Source of the DNA: Nematopogon swammerdamellus
Taxonomy: Eukaryota; Arthropoda; Insecta; Lepidoptera; Adelidae
Direction of reading: 5' to 3'
Length of the DNA: 64,000 nucleotides
Assembly: GCA_946902875.1 (NCBI GenBank)
Contig: OX336343.1
Coordinates: 9,413,754-9,477,753 of the forward strand
Within the stretch, counting starts at the first letter, position 1. Each line of letters begins with the position of its first letter. Below are positions 35,001 through 43,300 of this stretch, piece after piece. The position numbers and the translations under genes are program-made. The notes under the pieces are model-generated. The model made no database searches, was not told the origin of the DNA, and saw only the letters and a list, made by a program, of their open reading frames with translations.

Positions 35001-36089
35001 GAAAATGCGTATTTCTCATACATAATCCTTGCCTAACGAATAGCGGCCTGAATATCTCCAACATTTTATGGAGTCAGAAATGGGGCGGCGTCCGATGTCT
35101 GAGTGGTTAACCGTGTCTTCAAGTGAAGGGCCTCCTCATTAGAGCTGCCCCCGAGGTGTCCCACGGTCTAGAACCACTGCAACTTCATAGGAATGCCGGC
35201 GCCCTAAGTGTGTTCTGTCGCTTATTCCACCTCTGCTCGGAGATGTTTCACGCAATCCTGCCGTCCTCTCCTCGTCCACATCCGCACAACGCCCACTGGG
35301 CAGGGATTGCATCCTTACATGTTGGACTTAACCGGAACGCTCTCCCTGCCCATATATTTCCCCCCAAGTACATTCCCGCGTCCTTCAAGAGAGGCAGGAA
35401 TAGGTAAATGTCAGGCCACATGGCATTCGCAAAGCCCGCATGCGACCAAATGTGGTGAGCGATCATGGGCGTCGTTAAACACCTTATGGATGGCTCGGCG
35501 CCACAAGTCACTCTTTCTATAAAAAAAAAAGCTTAGAAGTAGTTCAAATACTTTTCTCATAAGACTCATAACATGGCTTTTCACATAATACTTTACTATA
35601 CTACTTTGCGTCTTCTTGCGATTTATGGTGAAGTTGGCTGTGCCTGAGACTCCAAACTTGAGAGGAGAGTGTATAGGTGAACAGATATGCATCCTGCATA
35701 TCACAATTTTAAAGTAAGCCAGAGGCATAGTCTACTCGTCCTCAAGGGTACCGAACTCTGATAATATACCTAGTCGGATAATATAACTTGAACGTGCTGT
35801 GCAGGTGAGAATGGGCGACCTCGATATTCTGCCGCACATGTACCCGCCGCTGCAGCTAATGTTCGCGGAGCACTGCGTCGAGCTCGAGCAGCGCGCGGCC
35901 AAGCGCGCGCAGAAACGCGAACTGCGCAGTCGCTCCTCGTCGCCCGCGCACAAGTCTGCACTCAGACACCTAACTCAACACAACTCTGCGAGGAAGTACT
36001 CGCAGGGACCGCACGAGGACGAAGGTAGCGGAGACATTGCGAGGGTCTCCGAGCAGATATCCTATTTGAACAGTAGCGAGGAAAGCTAG
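13949..36089 (+). CDS. ELAC2: Zinc phosphodiesterase ELAC2 / tRNase Z long form, 17 coding exons
   Basis: tRNase Z(L) cuts the 3' trailer from precursor tRNAs in the nucleus and mitochondria. The 17 exons below join in phase to 961 codons, close to the usual long-form size of about 800-900. The N-terminal half is the degenerate metallo-beta-lactamase domain ([12 protein letters not shown] near residue 90). The C-terminal half is catalytic: [12 protein letters not shown], the histidine motif [10 protein letters not shown] near 650, [20 protein letters not shown] and [10 protein letters not shown]. All zinc ligands expected from these motifs are present. Exon 1 supplies a 30-residue Arg-rich, acid-poor leader ([15 protein letters not shown]...), then exon 2 contains a second ATG at 14544 that fits the conserved start. 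This suggests alternative initiation for mitochondrial and nuclear forms, as in human ELAC2. The 22-kb span comes from transposon-laden introns. Confidence 0.95.
14522..14695 (+). CDS. ELAC2: ELAC2 exon 2
   Basis: Acceptor ttgacag|gatcc, donor agag|gtattg. It contains the internal ATG at 14544 ([15 protein letters not shown]) and the conserved [19 protein letters not shown] block. Confidence 0.9.
14805..15010 (+). mobile_element. CR1-like LINE 3' fragment
   Basis: The same 3' block as the broken CR1 copy at 2940-3140: LWNALP-type codons, then tcaggccggcatggcattcg. Intronic in ELAC2, and followed to 15070 by nothing recognisable. Confidence 0.75.
15070..15300 (+). mobile_element. LINE remnant, C-terminal coding fragment
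   Basis: The reading frame gives [16 protein letters not shown] and [23 protein letters not shown], a block often seen at the end of insect LINE ORF2 proteins. Truncated at both ends. From 15300 to 16530 I see only AT-rich intron. Confidence 0.5.
16535..16835 (+). repeat. RTE-like LINE 3' end repeat
   Basis: Contains the recurrent lepidopteran string ggtacttaaaaagaataacc, then cgtggatgtcgtaaaaggcg, and ends in gattgtcgggata-type sequence. Related pieces occur at 39060-39245, 56050-56130 and, inverted, 60650-60720. No coding part remains. Confidence 0.55.
17182..17368 (+). CDS. ELAC2: ELAC2 exon 3
   Basis: Acceptor ttgcag|atacc, donor ctt|gttagt. Encodes [20 protein letters not shown] and [17 protein letters not shown], the N-terminal lactamase-like core. 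Confidence 0.95.
17386..17444 (-). repeat. 5S/tRNA composite SINE tail, left piece
   Basis: Matches the poly(A)-side end of the SINE at 60259-60645. It is interrupted by the hAT-type element and resumes at 19439. Confidence 0.7.
17445..19438. mobile_element. Non-autonomous hAT-type element, 1994 bp
   Basis: Terminal inverted repeats cagtggcgggcct and aggcccgccactg are flanked by a perfect 8-bp duplication cctacaac (17437-17444 and 19439-19446). Both the CAGNG terminus and the 8-bp duplication are hAT hallmarks. The interior has no transposase-like ORF. The target was a SINE copy, which can be reconstructed across the insertion. Confidence 0.88.
19439..19530 (-). repeat. 5S/tRNA composite SINE tail, right piece
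   Basis: Continues the SINE interrupted at 17444: catccgtgatgtcag, then aactaggtgccatgtcag. Confidence 0.7.
19885..20250 (-). repeat. Dispersed lepidopteran repeat (ggaaccctcggtgcg-type), inverted copy
   Basis: Ends in cggaaccctaaaaa and begins with degenerate gtgagtcgaactcgtg; the middle has the ttgaaccgtaata-type core in diverged form. Related copies are at 28450-28830 and 37668-37985. Confidence 0.55.
20299..20420 (+). CDS. ELAC2: ELAC2 exon 4
   Basis: Acceptor ttatgtag|gatgag, donor catat|gtgagt. Encodes [20 protein letters not shown], matching the insect family between the N-terminal lactamase blocks. Confidence 0.93.
20466..20857 (+). repeat. Minisatellite, ten ~37-41-bp units with higher-order structure
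   Basis: Units begin gtctagcaagttc and contain gcgacagagaccgcatgaaac. The three-unit block starting near 20626 is repeated as a block from about 20745 with only a few changes, a higher-order repeat of about 119 bp. It begins 46 bp after ELAC2 exon 4. Confidence 0.9.
20916..20963 (+). CDS. ELAC2: ELAC2 exon 5 (48 bp)
   Basis: Acceptor tacag|tcttcc, donor aa|gtaagt. Encodes [16 protein letters not shown]; phase fits both neighbours. Confidence 0.8.
21062..21279 (+). CDS. ELAC2: ELAC2 exon 6
   Basis: Acceptor tatcag|tcagaa, donor acag|gtttgt. Encodes a poorly conserved, acidic and Ser-rich linker ([16 protein letters not shown]). Confidence 0.75.
21534..21613 (+). CDS. ELAC2: ELAC2 exon 7
   Basis: Acceptor ttacag|ataaat; an alternative acceptor six bases upstream (21528) keeps the frame and adds two residues. 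Donor aag|gtataa. Encodes [10 protein letters not shown], the start of the conserved middle segment. Confidence 0.85.
21857..22022 (+). CDS. ELAC2: ELAC2 exon 8
   Basis: Acceptor cggcag|agacgc, donor attg|gtgaga. Encodes [18 protein letters not shown] and the [13 protein letters not shown] block, strongly conserved in long tRNase Z. Confidence 0.95.
22158..22718. mobile_element. Internally deleted Tc1/mariner-type element
   Basis: Perfect terminal inverted repeats of about 32 bp (taaagggttttccaataggg... and its complement near 22681-22717) end at TA. The interior keeps one transposase fragment, 22274-22564 (+), with [17 protein letters not shown] and [15 protein letters not shown], which includes the second catalytic aspartate region. 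Too short to be autonomous. Confidence 0.88.
22985..23120 (+). CDS. ELAC2: ELAC2 exon 9
   Basis: Acceptor tttacag|tattgg, donor gag|gtaaga. Encodes [10 protein letters not shown] and [13 protein letters not shown], the end of the N-terminal lactamase-like fold. Confidence 0.93.
23588..23840 (-). repeat. 5S/tRNA composite SINE, diverged copy
   Basis: Follows the order of 60259-60500: ggttggctgcatcacctac, gatgtcggctcaac, gtggtggtatcaa, then gtacgtggaatacg. The 5S-like part is missing or degraded. Confidence 0.65.
23845..23925 (-). repeat. SINE family 1, 3' tail fragment
   Basis: attgtttattgataat and actgcactcgaacttgtcat match the tail of the SINE at 1017-1346. Confidence 0.7.
23955..24162 (+). 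CDS. ELAC2: ELAC2 exon 10
   Basis: Acceptor gttcag|gtaccg, donor aag|gtgagt. Encodes [20 protein letters not shown] and [18 protein letters not shown]. Confidence 0.95.
24928..25112 (+). CDS. ELAC2: ELAC2 exon 11
   Basis: Acceptor tttcag|attgcc, donor acag|gtccgt. A low-complexity Ser/Asn-rich linker, then [14 protein letters not shown], which is the conserved 'LRPRK' element preceding the catalytic half. Confidence 0.92.
25500..26530 (+). mobile_element. CR1/T1-like LINE remnant with many stops
   Basis: The fragment at 25921-26184 reads LSPAQ-like '[23 protein letters not shown]' (written here in part) followed by an [16 protein letters not shown] block, the post-RT region of CR1-type LINEs. 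Downstream codons continue to about 26530 with stops. Confidence 0.55.
26695..26910 (+). CDS. ELAC2: ELAC2 exon 12
   Basis: Acceptor ttttag|gtcagc, donor gga|gtgagt. Encodes [19 protein letters not shown], the opening strand and PxKxRN loop of the catalytic domain. Confidence 0.96.
27205..27310 (-). repeat. SINE family 1, 3' tail fragment
   Basis: gactgcactccaacttgtca and ttatccggatcgattac match the tail of 1017-1346. An AT-rich stretch with aaatgaaatgaatgaaatg repeats follows (27338-27365). Nothing else is recognised to 28290. Confidence 0.7.
28301..28443 (+). CDS. ELAC2: ELAC2 exon 13 (zinc-binding motif)
   Basis: Acceptor gtgcag|tgagag, donor atag|gtgagg. Encodes [17 protein letters not shown] and the HxHxDHH zinc site in [11 protein letters not shown]. 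Confidence 0.97.
28450..28830 (+). repeat. Dispersed lepidopteran repeat (agggttccgta ... gcactaggccagttttt)
   Basis: Starts tagggttccgtatccg, includes a (tctg)n run and a ttgaaccgtaata core, and ends acacggaaccctcggtgcg plus gactcgcactaggccag. The same end motifs are seen at 37668-37985 and, inverted, 19885-20250. Confidence 0.7.
29095..29290 (-). mobile_element. LINE RNase H-tail remnant
   Basis: One minus-strand frame reads [19 protein letters not shown] and [18 protein letters not shown], the region after RNase H in insect LINE ORF2. No start, and stops on both sides. Confidence 0.55.
29707..29906 (+). CDS. ELAC2: ELAC2 exon 14
   Basis: Acceptor ctacag|gattaa, donor ttg|gtgagt. Encodes [14 protein letters not shown] and [20 protein letters not shown], the exosite-proximal part of the catalytic half. 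Confidence 0.95.
30780..31500 (+). mobile_element. Retroelement C-terminal fragment (VWDATC-type domain)
   Basis: The frame 31062-31382 gives [20 protein letters not shown], then GVETIG-like [11 protein letters not shown] and RQRIRVAIQ, followed by a stop and the GNTASVLGT signature. This domain ends the polyprotein of an invertebrate retroelement group; it is possibly nuclease-like. The upstream part is missing. The flank 30780-31060 holds two similar gggacatacgggcgtcccag-like blocks of unknown origin. Confidence 0.55.
31500..33000. other. ELAC2 intron, mostly unassigned, with CA/CG-rich islands
   Basis: No exon or known element recognised. 32480-32660 is rich in cacacgcgcaca and gctcgctagc motifs, and 32660-32760 is GC-rich. 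Confidence 0.4.
33075..33267 (+). CDS. ELAC2: ELAC2 exon 15
   Basis: Acceptor ccctcag|ctagcg, donor ctcg|gtgaga. Encodes [20 protein letters not shown] and [17 protein letters not shown], carrying the GDTxP metal-ligand aspartate. Confidence 0.96.
33315..34115 (-). mobile_element. 5S/tRNA composite SINE, split by a MITE
   Basis: Outer parts 33315-33496 and 33928-34115 match 60259-60645 in order, including the 5S-like cacccatcca block (gagcagtcacccatccaag). The inverted-repeat element at 33497-33927 sits between them at a TA. Confidence 0.7.
33497..33927. mobile_element. MITE with 24-bp perfect terminal inverted repeats
   Basis: tatagtctgttttttttgga... (33497-33520) is the exact complement of 33904-33927. 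It lies at a TA inside a SINE copy, suggesting a Tc1/mariner-type mover. 431 bp, with a (gt)n run and no ORF. Confidence 0.88.
34287..34519 (+). CDS. ELAC2: ELAC2 exon 16
   Basis: Acceptor catcag|gtgcgg, donor cag|gtaaac. Encodes [26 protein letters not shown] and [17 protein letters not shown], the last zinc-ligand motifs. Confidence 0.97.
35130..35525 (+). mobile_element. CR1-like LINE 3' fragment
   Basis: Repeats the C-terminal CR1 block seen at 2870-3140 (gcacaacgcccactgggcag, tatttccccccaagtac, caggccacatggcattcg) with small indels, ending in an A run. Confidence 0.75.
35805..36089 (+). CDS. ELAC2: ELAC2 exon 17 (terminal)
   Basis: Acceptor gtgcag|gtgaga, stop TAG 36087-36089. Encodes [20 protein letters not shown] and a basic then Ser-rich C-terminus. 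No canonical AATAAA is visible before the next gene begins 325 bp downstream. Confidence 0.95.
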   Translation: MRMGDLDILPHMYPPLQLMFAEHCVELEQRAAKRAQKRELRSRSSSPAHKSALRHLTQHNSARKYSQGPHEDEGSGDIARVSEQISYLNSSEES

Positions 36090-36339
36090 CTTTTGTTGTT
36101 GATGTGTTTGTTGATTTTGATATGTGTGCGACTGCAGAATGCTGTCTAGACATTGTTGATAAGGCATTATGTGTATCGACTTCAAAGATCACTAATGCAT
36201 ACTCGTCAGAGACTAGTTAAGGTGGGCATGTGTGGCATAGCACTACAGCGGAACGGCGCGGCGCTAATATTCTTTGTATGAAGTGAACCACACAGTGCGG
36301 CTGCAGCTCAGCAAGAATTATTATTATTTTTTGACGTGA

Positions 36340-36358
36340 TGACGTCACGTCTTATAAA
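36340..36358 (+). promoter_or_regulatory. CRE-like palindrome and TATA box
   Basis: tgacgtca (36340-36347) followed by tataaa (36353-36358), about 57 bp before the ATG at 36415. This is a plausible core promoter for the next gene. Confidence 0.5.
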
Positions 36359-36414
36359 TTGATGAGCACCGGCTGCACGCACGAAAGCGTGTCACGTTGA
36401 TATTCAAAGTTACC

Positions 36415-36466
36415 ATGGAAACGTCTGAAGAAGTAAAACTGTCAAGTTTTGATGGCCAGTCACAAG
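36415..36466 (+). CDS. Unrecognised gene, exon 1
   Basis: METSEEVKLSSFDGQSQ, donor acaag|gtgatt, phase 1. Confidence 0.5.
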
Positions 36467-39400
36467 GTGATTAATCTTTCTACTGGAAATAGAAATTACT
36501 GATCTTTGATCTATGTACTACGATTATTCCACGTCATCACGTAAAACTATCGTCCGTAAACCGACTTTACAGACAACCAATTTTTTATGGAAACTGACAC
36601 AGCTGGCTAGATTACCTACAAGATCAGTGATGTCAATACATAACACCTTGGTGTACTAGGTGCCATGTCTGTGTGCTTCCCTTTAGTCGTATAAATTAGT
36701 GTCGTGCAGTGGTGCATCGCCCAACTTCCGCTAGGTGCAGTCTCAGCTTGGATCAGAATATGTCACATGCACAGATAAATATGTTACATGTCAAGCACGA
36801 TGATGTCAAGCAAGTGATTAGAGAGCGTTCCATATAAAAGTTCCCTTCGCCCTTATGTTGGCTCCACTGTCTATCTGTCAAAACAGCGTCGAGGGTTGCT
36901 ATGTGTACAGATTTACCCGTAATTATCAGTATTTACTGTATTTATTATACGGTAAATACCGATTACATTATTAGGTAATATAATCTTCACAATCTGGCAA
37001 CAGGAATTTAAGCACTGACAGTGACACTGGCAGTGGAGCCAACATAACGGCGAAGGGAAGATTTAGTTGGAACGCTCTATACTACTTCTTTTTATTTGGG
37101 AAGGCTTCCACCAGGCGGGTGCGTTGGTCTTGTGTGGCAATCACGCTAGACTTTCTTGTGATGTCAAGCTTGTATAATTATATATTAGTAATCTTTGACA
37201 TCAAGGAAGATTTTTTTAAAGACAAAATTAATATAATTTTACTTATTATTTATATACCTATTTATAACATTTTGCCATAAAATAATAATAAATGATGTTT
37301 GCACTATGTGAGGTAGGTTTTTTTTTCTGTGGATTTCTCAAGGCTCGACGCTGGCACCAATGAGCCTGAGATAAAGAGGTAAAAAAAAGAACAAAACATG
37401 TGTCAGTGTCTCAGTCAGTCTCAGTGTCAAAGATGAAATGATAAAAAAAATTATTTAACTTGTTAAAAAAAAATTAAAATGTGTTTGCAAGATAAAATTC
37501 TCTTAAATCTTTATTCTCTATCACAAACAAAGGAGGGCCCCGTACTTCAGTCAGGCTGTTGATCTGTGAACCTCCGGCGAAGAAAGGTGAAGCACCTTTT
37601 CAATCGACCCAAGAATCAATCATTTGTGGAAGCTGAACAGGCGAGCATTCTCTTCACTTTACTCTTTTTAGGTTTCCGTATCCATATGGAAGCTTATTAC
37701 TAAGCCTATGCCGACCGTCTGCCCTACCTTTAAAGGGCTGTATATCTTTTGAACTGTAATACGTAGTCCGTTGAAATTTTCGGTTGATATATGGCAATAA
37801 TAAAAAGATCAAAAAGTAAAAAATTAAGGGGTTCCTCCATACAAGAATCATGTATTTTTTGTTTTTGGTGTGATTAGGTATATTGCAAACTCTAAAGTAA
37901 AACAACAAAATAATAAAAATCGCCGAATTACATGGTGGTACGGGAGCTCGGTGCGCGAGTCCGACTCCCACTTGGCTGGTTTTTACTATTATCTGAAGAT
38001 TAGAATCTTTTATGTTTAATAACAAATATAGTTTTTTTTTTATTGTATGGAGTCAATACTGCTGTTTCAATAACATGTGATTGGTTGATGCCGACGATTA
38101 AATTTTATAGGTTTGATGCTTTTCAACTATTTTCGATTTTTTTTATTTTTCAATGTTAGTACTAAGCATGCACCTACTCGCTTTATATTTCTTCACTAGA
38201 TATATGCAAAGCAGAAAATGAAGAGAGAAAAAAATATTGTAAAAATCTCAAGTCATTTTCTAGTGTCCGATACCTAATACGATTTTGGTGATGACAGCAT
38301 ACGATTCAATTTGGAATCATGCAAGTTGACTAAACCCAGGATATTGCATCATACCTTTTTTGTTTTTTTTTTTTGGAAACTGACACGGTTCGCTGCATCA
38401 CCTAACATCCGTGATGTCAGCGCAAAGTACCTAAATATACCAAACTCTCTATGCTCCAGTAGATAAACTATAAACATTTAATATTTCATTTGTAAAGTAG
38501 GTAGCATGTATTTTAAATTTATATTAAATCTAACTGGCAAATATTGCTGTAATAATTTATATAACATAGTTCATTGAAAAGCTGTGGTACATAGAAATAA
38601 GACAACATTTTTGTAAGTATAAAGATTGTTAATATTTGGAATACTTAGCTAGAAAACAAATTATGACAAATAAATGTAAATACTTGTAATGTGTTTGTTT
38701 CCACTAATTTACTATATAATAAAATATACATTTTAGATTGCAGTTCACTCGAAAATTGAGAATAAAGACCCCCACACAATACAAATCTGGACAAGTGTCA
38801 CCACATACTAGTAACTGTTTGCACAGCAACTAAATAATTAAATTTATATATCATATTAGATTATTTTTTTCATCTATAAAACTTGTTTACTTACAATTTC
38901 AGATACATAATTAGCCACGAAAATAGAGCTTTTTGTCTTCATAAATGGTAAATCACTAAACCATGCTGAGAATATGGGGTAAACCTGATAAAAACCATGG
39001 TAAATACCCTGGTGGGAGTTTGAAAATATGTAGTATTTACTTACATGAAATAAGGATAAGATGCTGTGCCGAAGAGCGATAGGCTAGCCACCTCTCACCA
39101 TGGTAAAGTCTTCGTGCCTTACGTGCTGCTCCAGTTATCTCGTGCATTGCTAAGCGTGGTGGTCGGTGTTGTGATGTAATTTACTTGGGTTCTTGCAGCA
39201 CAACACTGATTAATCCCGATTGTCGCAATACAGTGTGTGTGATATGTTTGTATTAGTTCCTTAAAACAGATCTGCTGCTTCAAGCAACGTCCTCCAACTT
39301 AGTAATGGCTCAGCTACCTTCGCTGACATCCACACGCAACATCACGGCGGTGAATACAAGCAATGTGAGAAAGGCATTCAACACAAGTCCGAAAATACAA

Positions 39401-40280
39401 ACAAATAGTCCTCCCCAAGGTCTTTCTTTAGGTAAGGAGGGATTTGTTAGGGTTCTGTCTACAACTTTGCAACAATCTCTATGCTGACAGTATTTCTATA
39501 ATATTTTAATACTGAATGTTGAACTTCATCATTTGCTTGACCCTTAACATAAGTCCTTTATACATATTTCACATGCAAGGCAATATGCAATATGTGAAAT
39601 GTATGTATTTTTCAACACGATGTAAATGCATTGTATGTATGAAAATAAACCAATACAATGGTACCATAGAGAAATAATATACGGGGTACCAATATGTGAT
39701 CTGATGATGAGAATGTTGAAAAGGTAATTTGAAAATTATATTCCAGCCCAACTGAGAGAAAACTCCAAGATGCAAAACAAAATAGTTTCAAAATCTATTG
39801 TGCCAGTCAATACAAAGAAGCTCCAGCAAATTGGTATGAAATGTTCTAATTTAGTGGGCAATTTCACTAACGCAGCTGTAAAAAAATGTACTTTTACAAT
39901 AGAAAAAATATTTAATAACAAATTCTATTAGGTGTAAATGGAAGTGTCGGTTACGGTAAGGCACTGGTGACGCCTTTGCACAAGAAACTTACTTTTCAAA
40001 AGGTCAATTACTTCAGCCCGAGCACAAAACAGCAGAATCAGAAATCCGACTCATCGGGAGCGAGACAGACATTGGAATCAAATCACAGTTAAGGATCAAA
40101 TAACACTATGACATTCTTTATATTGCTTGCACTCTTGAAGTTGAACTGACATGGACATGTAGATATTGTAAAATATTTTTCGTATTTCCAGCTCTAAATA
40201 AGCGTTCTCCAACAACATCCCCATATTCCCTTTCCTTGAAGAGTAGCCCTGCGAAAATTGGTAAGATTATTTGTTATATA

Positions 40281-40311
<31 letters not shown>

Positions 40312-43300
40312 TACAGGATGTTCGGCACATCGACCGACAAAATTTTTTTGTAGGTAAGTGGGGTCTTTTGCAACGTTTTGACCCATGATACCTTTTGTCA
40401 GATGTCACGTGGTATCGAGATACGATTTTTTTTCTTTATTTTTGAAAATTACCAAAATCCGAGCTTTAAACCCTTGTAACTTTTTTGTTTATGATTTTAT
40501 CAGCACGAAATAACATTGATTTAATTTTACGATGTATCCTTGTTCTAGAAAAAATATTATTTGATGAAATTAATACCATGAAAAGGTCTTATGACCTCCC
40601 AAAGTCCCGAGAATGAGTAAAAATATGACAGAATCTTAATTTCTTAATTAATAAAAAAAAAACTGACACGAATTGATAGCTTCATTGCACAGCATTCATT
40701 TCACAGAACGACAAAATTAGGGATAATTTGCAAGAGTGCCCGCGCGACTGGTACATGTTCTAAATTTGAAAATGCTCCCGAAAACGCTCTCAATACGGGT
40801 AGGGACCACCGATTAGTGCCCGTGTTGTCGTTCTGTTCTGTCTCTGTGCCTAATTTTGACCACATAATGAATTATTTATGTGACATGTGGTATACCGTTG
40901 GAAAGGGTGTAAACTAGCAAACTTTTTAACAGAAAACGAAGCTCTCAATTGCTGTCAGTTTTTTTTTTATGAATGATGAAATTAAGAATCTTGACTAATA
41001 TTTACTCGTCCTCGGGACTTTGGGAGGTATTTTTTCTAGAACAAGGATACATTGTAAATAAAATAAATTTTAATAAATAAAATATTAATAAATAAATAAA
41101 TTTTATAAATAAATAAAATAAATTAATAAATAAATAAAAATTTAATAAATAAATAAATTTTATTTCGTGCAGAAACAAAAAAGTTTGAAGGGGTTAAAGC
41201 TAGGATTTCAGTAATTTTCAAAAATAAAGAAAAAAAATCGTATCCCGATACCACGTGACCTGACAAAAGGTGTCATAAGTCAAAACCTTGCAAATGACCC
41301 CACTTACCTACAACAAAATTTTGTCGGTCGATGTGCTGAACATCATGTATAATATTAAAAATCCCAAGTCAACTTCTAGTGTCCGATGCCAAATACGACT
41401 TTGGTGATCTGATGACAGCATAAGATTCAATATTGAATCGTGCAAGTTGACTGAACGCAGGAGATGCGACATCTAGATAAACATGCAACGGTTCGAAAAT
41501 TTAGAGATACGTTGTCGACCTGGTGGTGGAATTGGCAACGCGCTGGCGGCTCAAGCCGGAGTTCCAGGTTCGATTCCTGGTCGGGACGGATTTTTTCTCT
41601 TAATTTTCGGCTTTGCATTTATCTAAAAATAAATGTACAAAAAGCGAATACATGCTTAGCACTAACATATAAAAAAATATATACATATATAATAGTATCG
41701 GGTCCTTCAAGAGAGGTGTGAATAGGCACATTATTTTTTTTTATGGATAGCGCGGCGTGGCATTTTTTCACCTACAAGTAGGTGTCTAATGATGCCCATG
41801 GACATTCTGTGATGCACGGGGATTGCGAATGCCATGCAGGCCTGACGGCCTTTTCAAGGAAGGAAGGTGTGGATCTAAGCTTACGATGGCTTCACCGAAC
41901 ATATCCGGGCCCATCGGCAGTAGAGGAGGGTAATAATCGAGGTCGGGACTAGCGAGTGGCCACACTAAATTTCCCGCGCATGCTTCACGTTTCGGCTCGC
42001 TTCAAGCCCTCGTCAGCTAGTCTGCGTTGACTAGGACGCGGGGAAACCACCAGTCCCGCTCTCGACCTCCCTCTCTCTACCTATCCATATTCTGTAGGAT
42101 GCTTCCAGTGACGTTTTCGAAGCTCTCTCCATATATGAGCTTAGCGTTGATCTTGGGAGCCCTAGATTCTTGAAGAGACTGTAGAGCGACTTCGCTGGTA
42201 GTCCTCTTGCTCCGACTTCCACAGCGAAGAGATCAGTCTTGAATCCGTTTCTCACAATCCGGTCTACTAAGTTGCAGTACTTGTTAAGTTTGATGTTGTG
42301 GTCCTTCGGTATGTTACTTTCCCATGGAACTGTAAGTTCAACAAGTACTACATGCTTTGTCGCTTTTGAGAATATGAGTATATCCGGTCTTAATGCTGTG
42401 GTACAGATTTCCGAAGGCATTTGGTAATGCCTATAATGCATATTTATTTGCATACTGACGTAAAAAATTGCCAGAGTCAAAAGGTGCGGTGCGACGAGCC
42501 TAATGGTTTTAGTGCAGTGTCAGTTACTTTTTTTTTCTATTGTCAGCGGGAAATAGTTACTACACTCCAAGCAGAATTACAAATGTGAAAACCGACGCAA
42601 GCCCACACAGGAGCCTGGATCGTACCCGCACTCACCACGATTTAAGGAAACCGCTCAACTTAAGGAGCAGATGCTTGTGTATCTATATTACATGTTTTAC
42701 TATGTTACACTGTTTCAGCACCATTTCCTATTTAAGGGTCGTCCTTTTATCATGTGAGGTTTTTACTACCTAAGTGATACATTGTGATGTTTAGATCTCA
42801 TGTGATTTAAAGGTGACCCTTATTATTAATGTTTTTTTTTCCAAATGCAAATATCCTGGTTGGGCCACTTACAGAACTACTAGAGATGTTGCCATTTTAT
42901 ACACCATAAAAATACATATATTATTATTATTGTTTAGATCAAGGCTGTCCAACATACGGCCGCCCGGATTGACCGGCCCCGCGGGCCACTTCGTGGCCCG
43001 CGGGGCGGTCAATCCGGCCCGCCATGTCTTGCTTTTTTACAAAATACTGTTTTGGCGGCCGATTTGATACGCAAAGTGCGCATTGAGTGAATTGAATACC
43101 AACCAACCATCGCTGCGCTTCGCCGTCTCCGCCGCGCCGCTGCCGAAGGAAAGGATCAACTTTGTTCTGAACTCTATGAACATGTTCAAGCACGAGTCAG
43201 TAAGCCTGGAGGCGCTATACATAGGAGGACAGGGGTAGCCGCGCGTCGGCGCACACGCGCCAGCGCGTCAGTCTAGCGCCGGCGACCGATCTTAGTCTCC

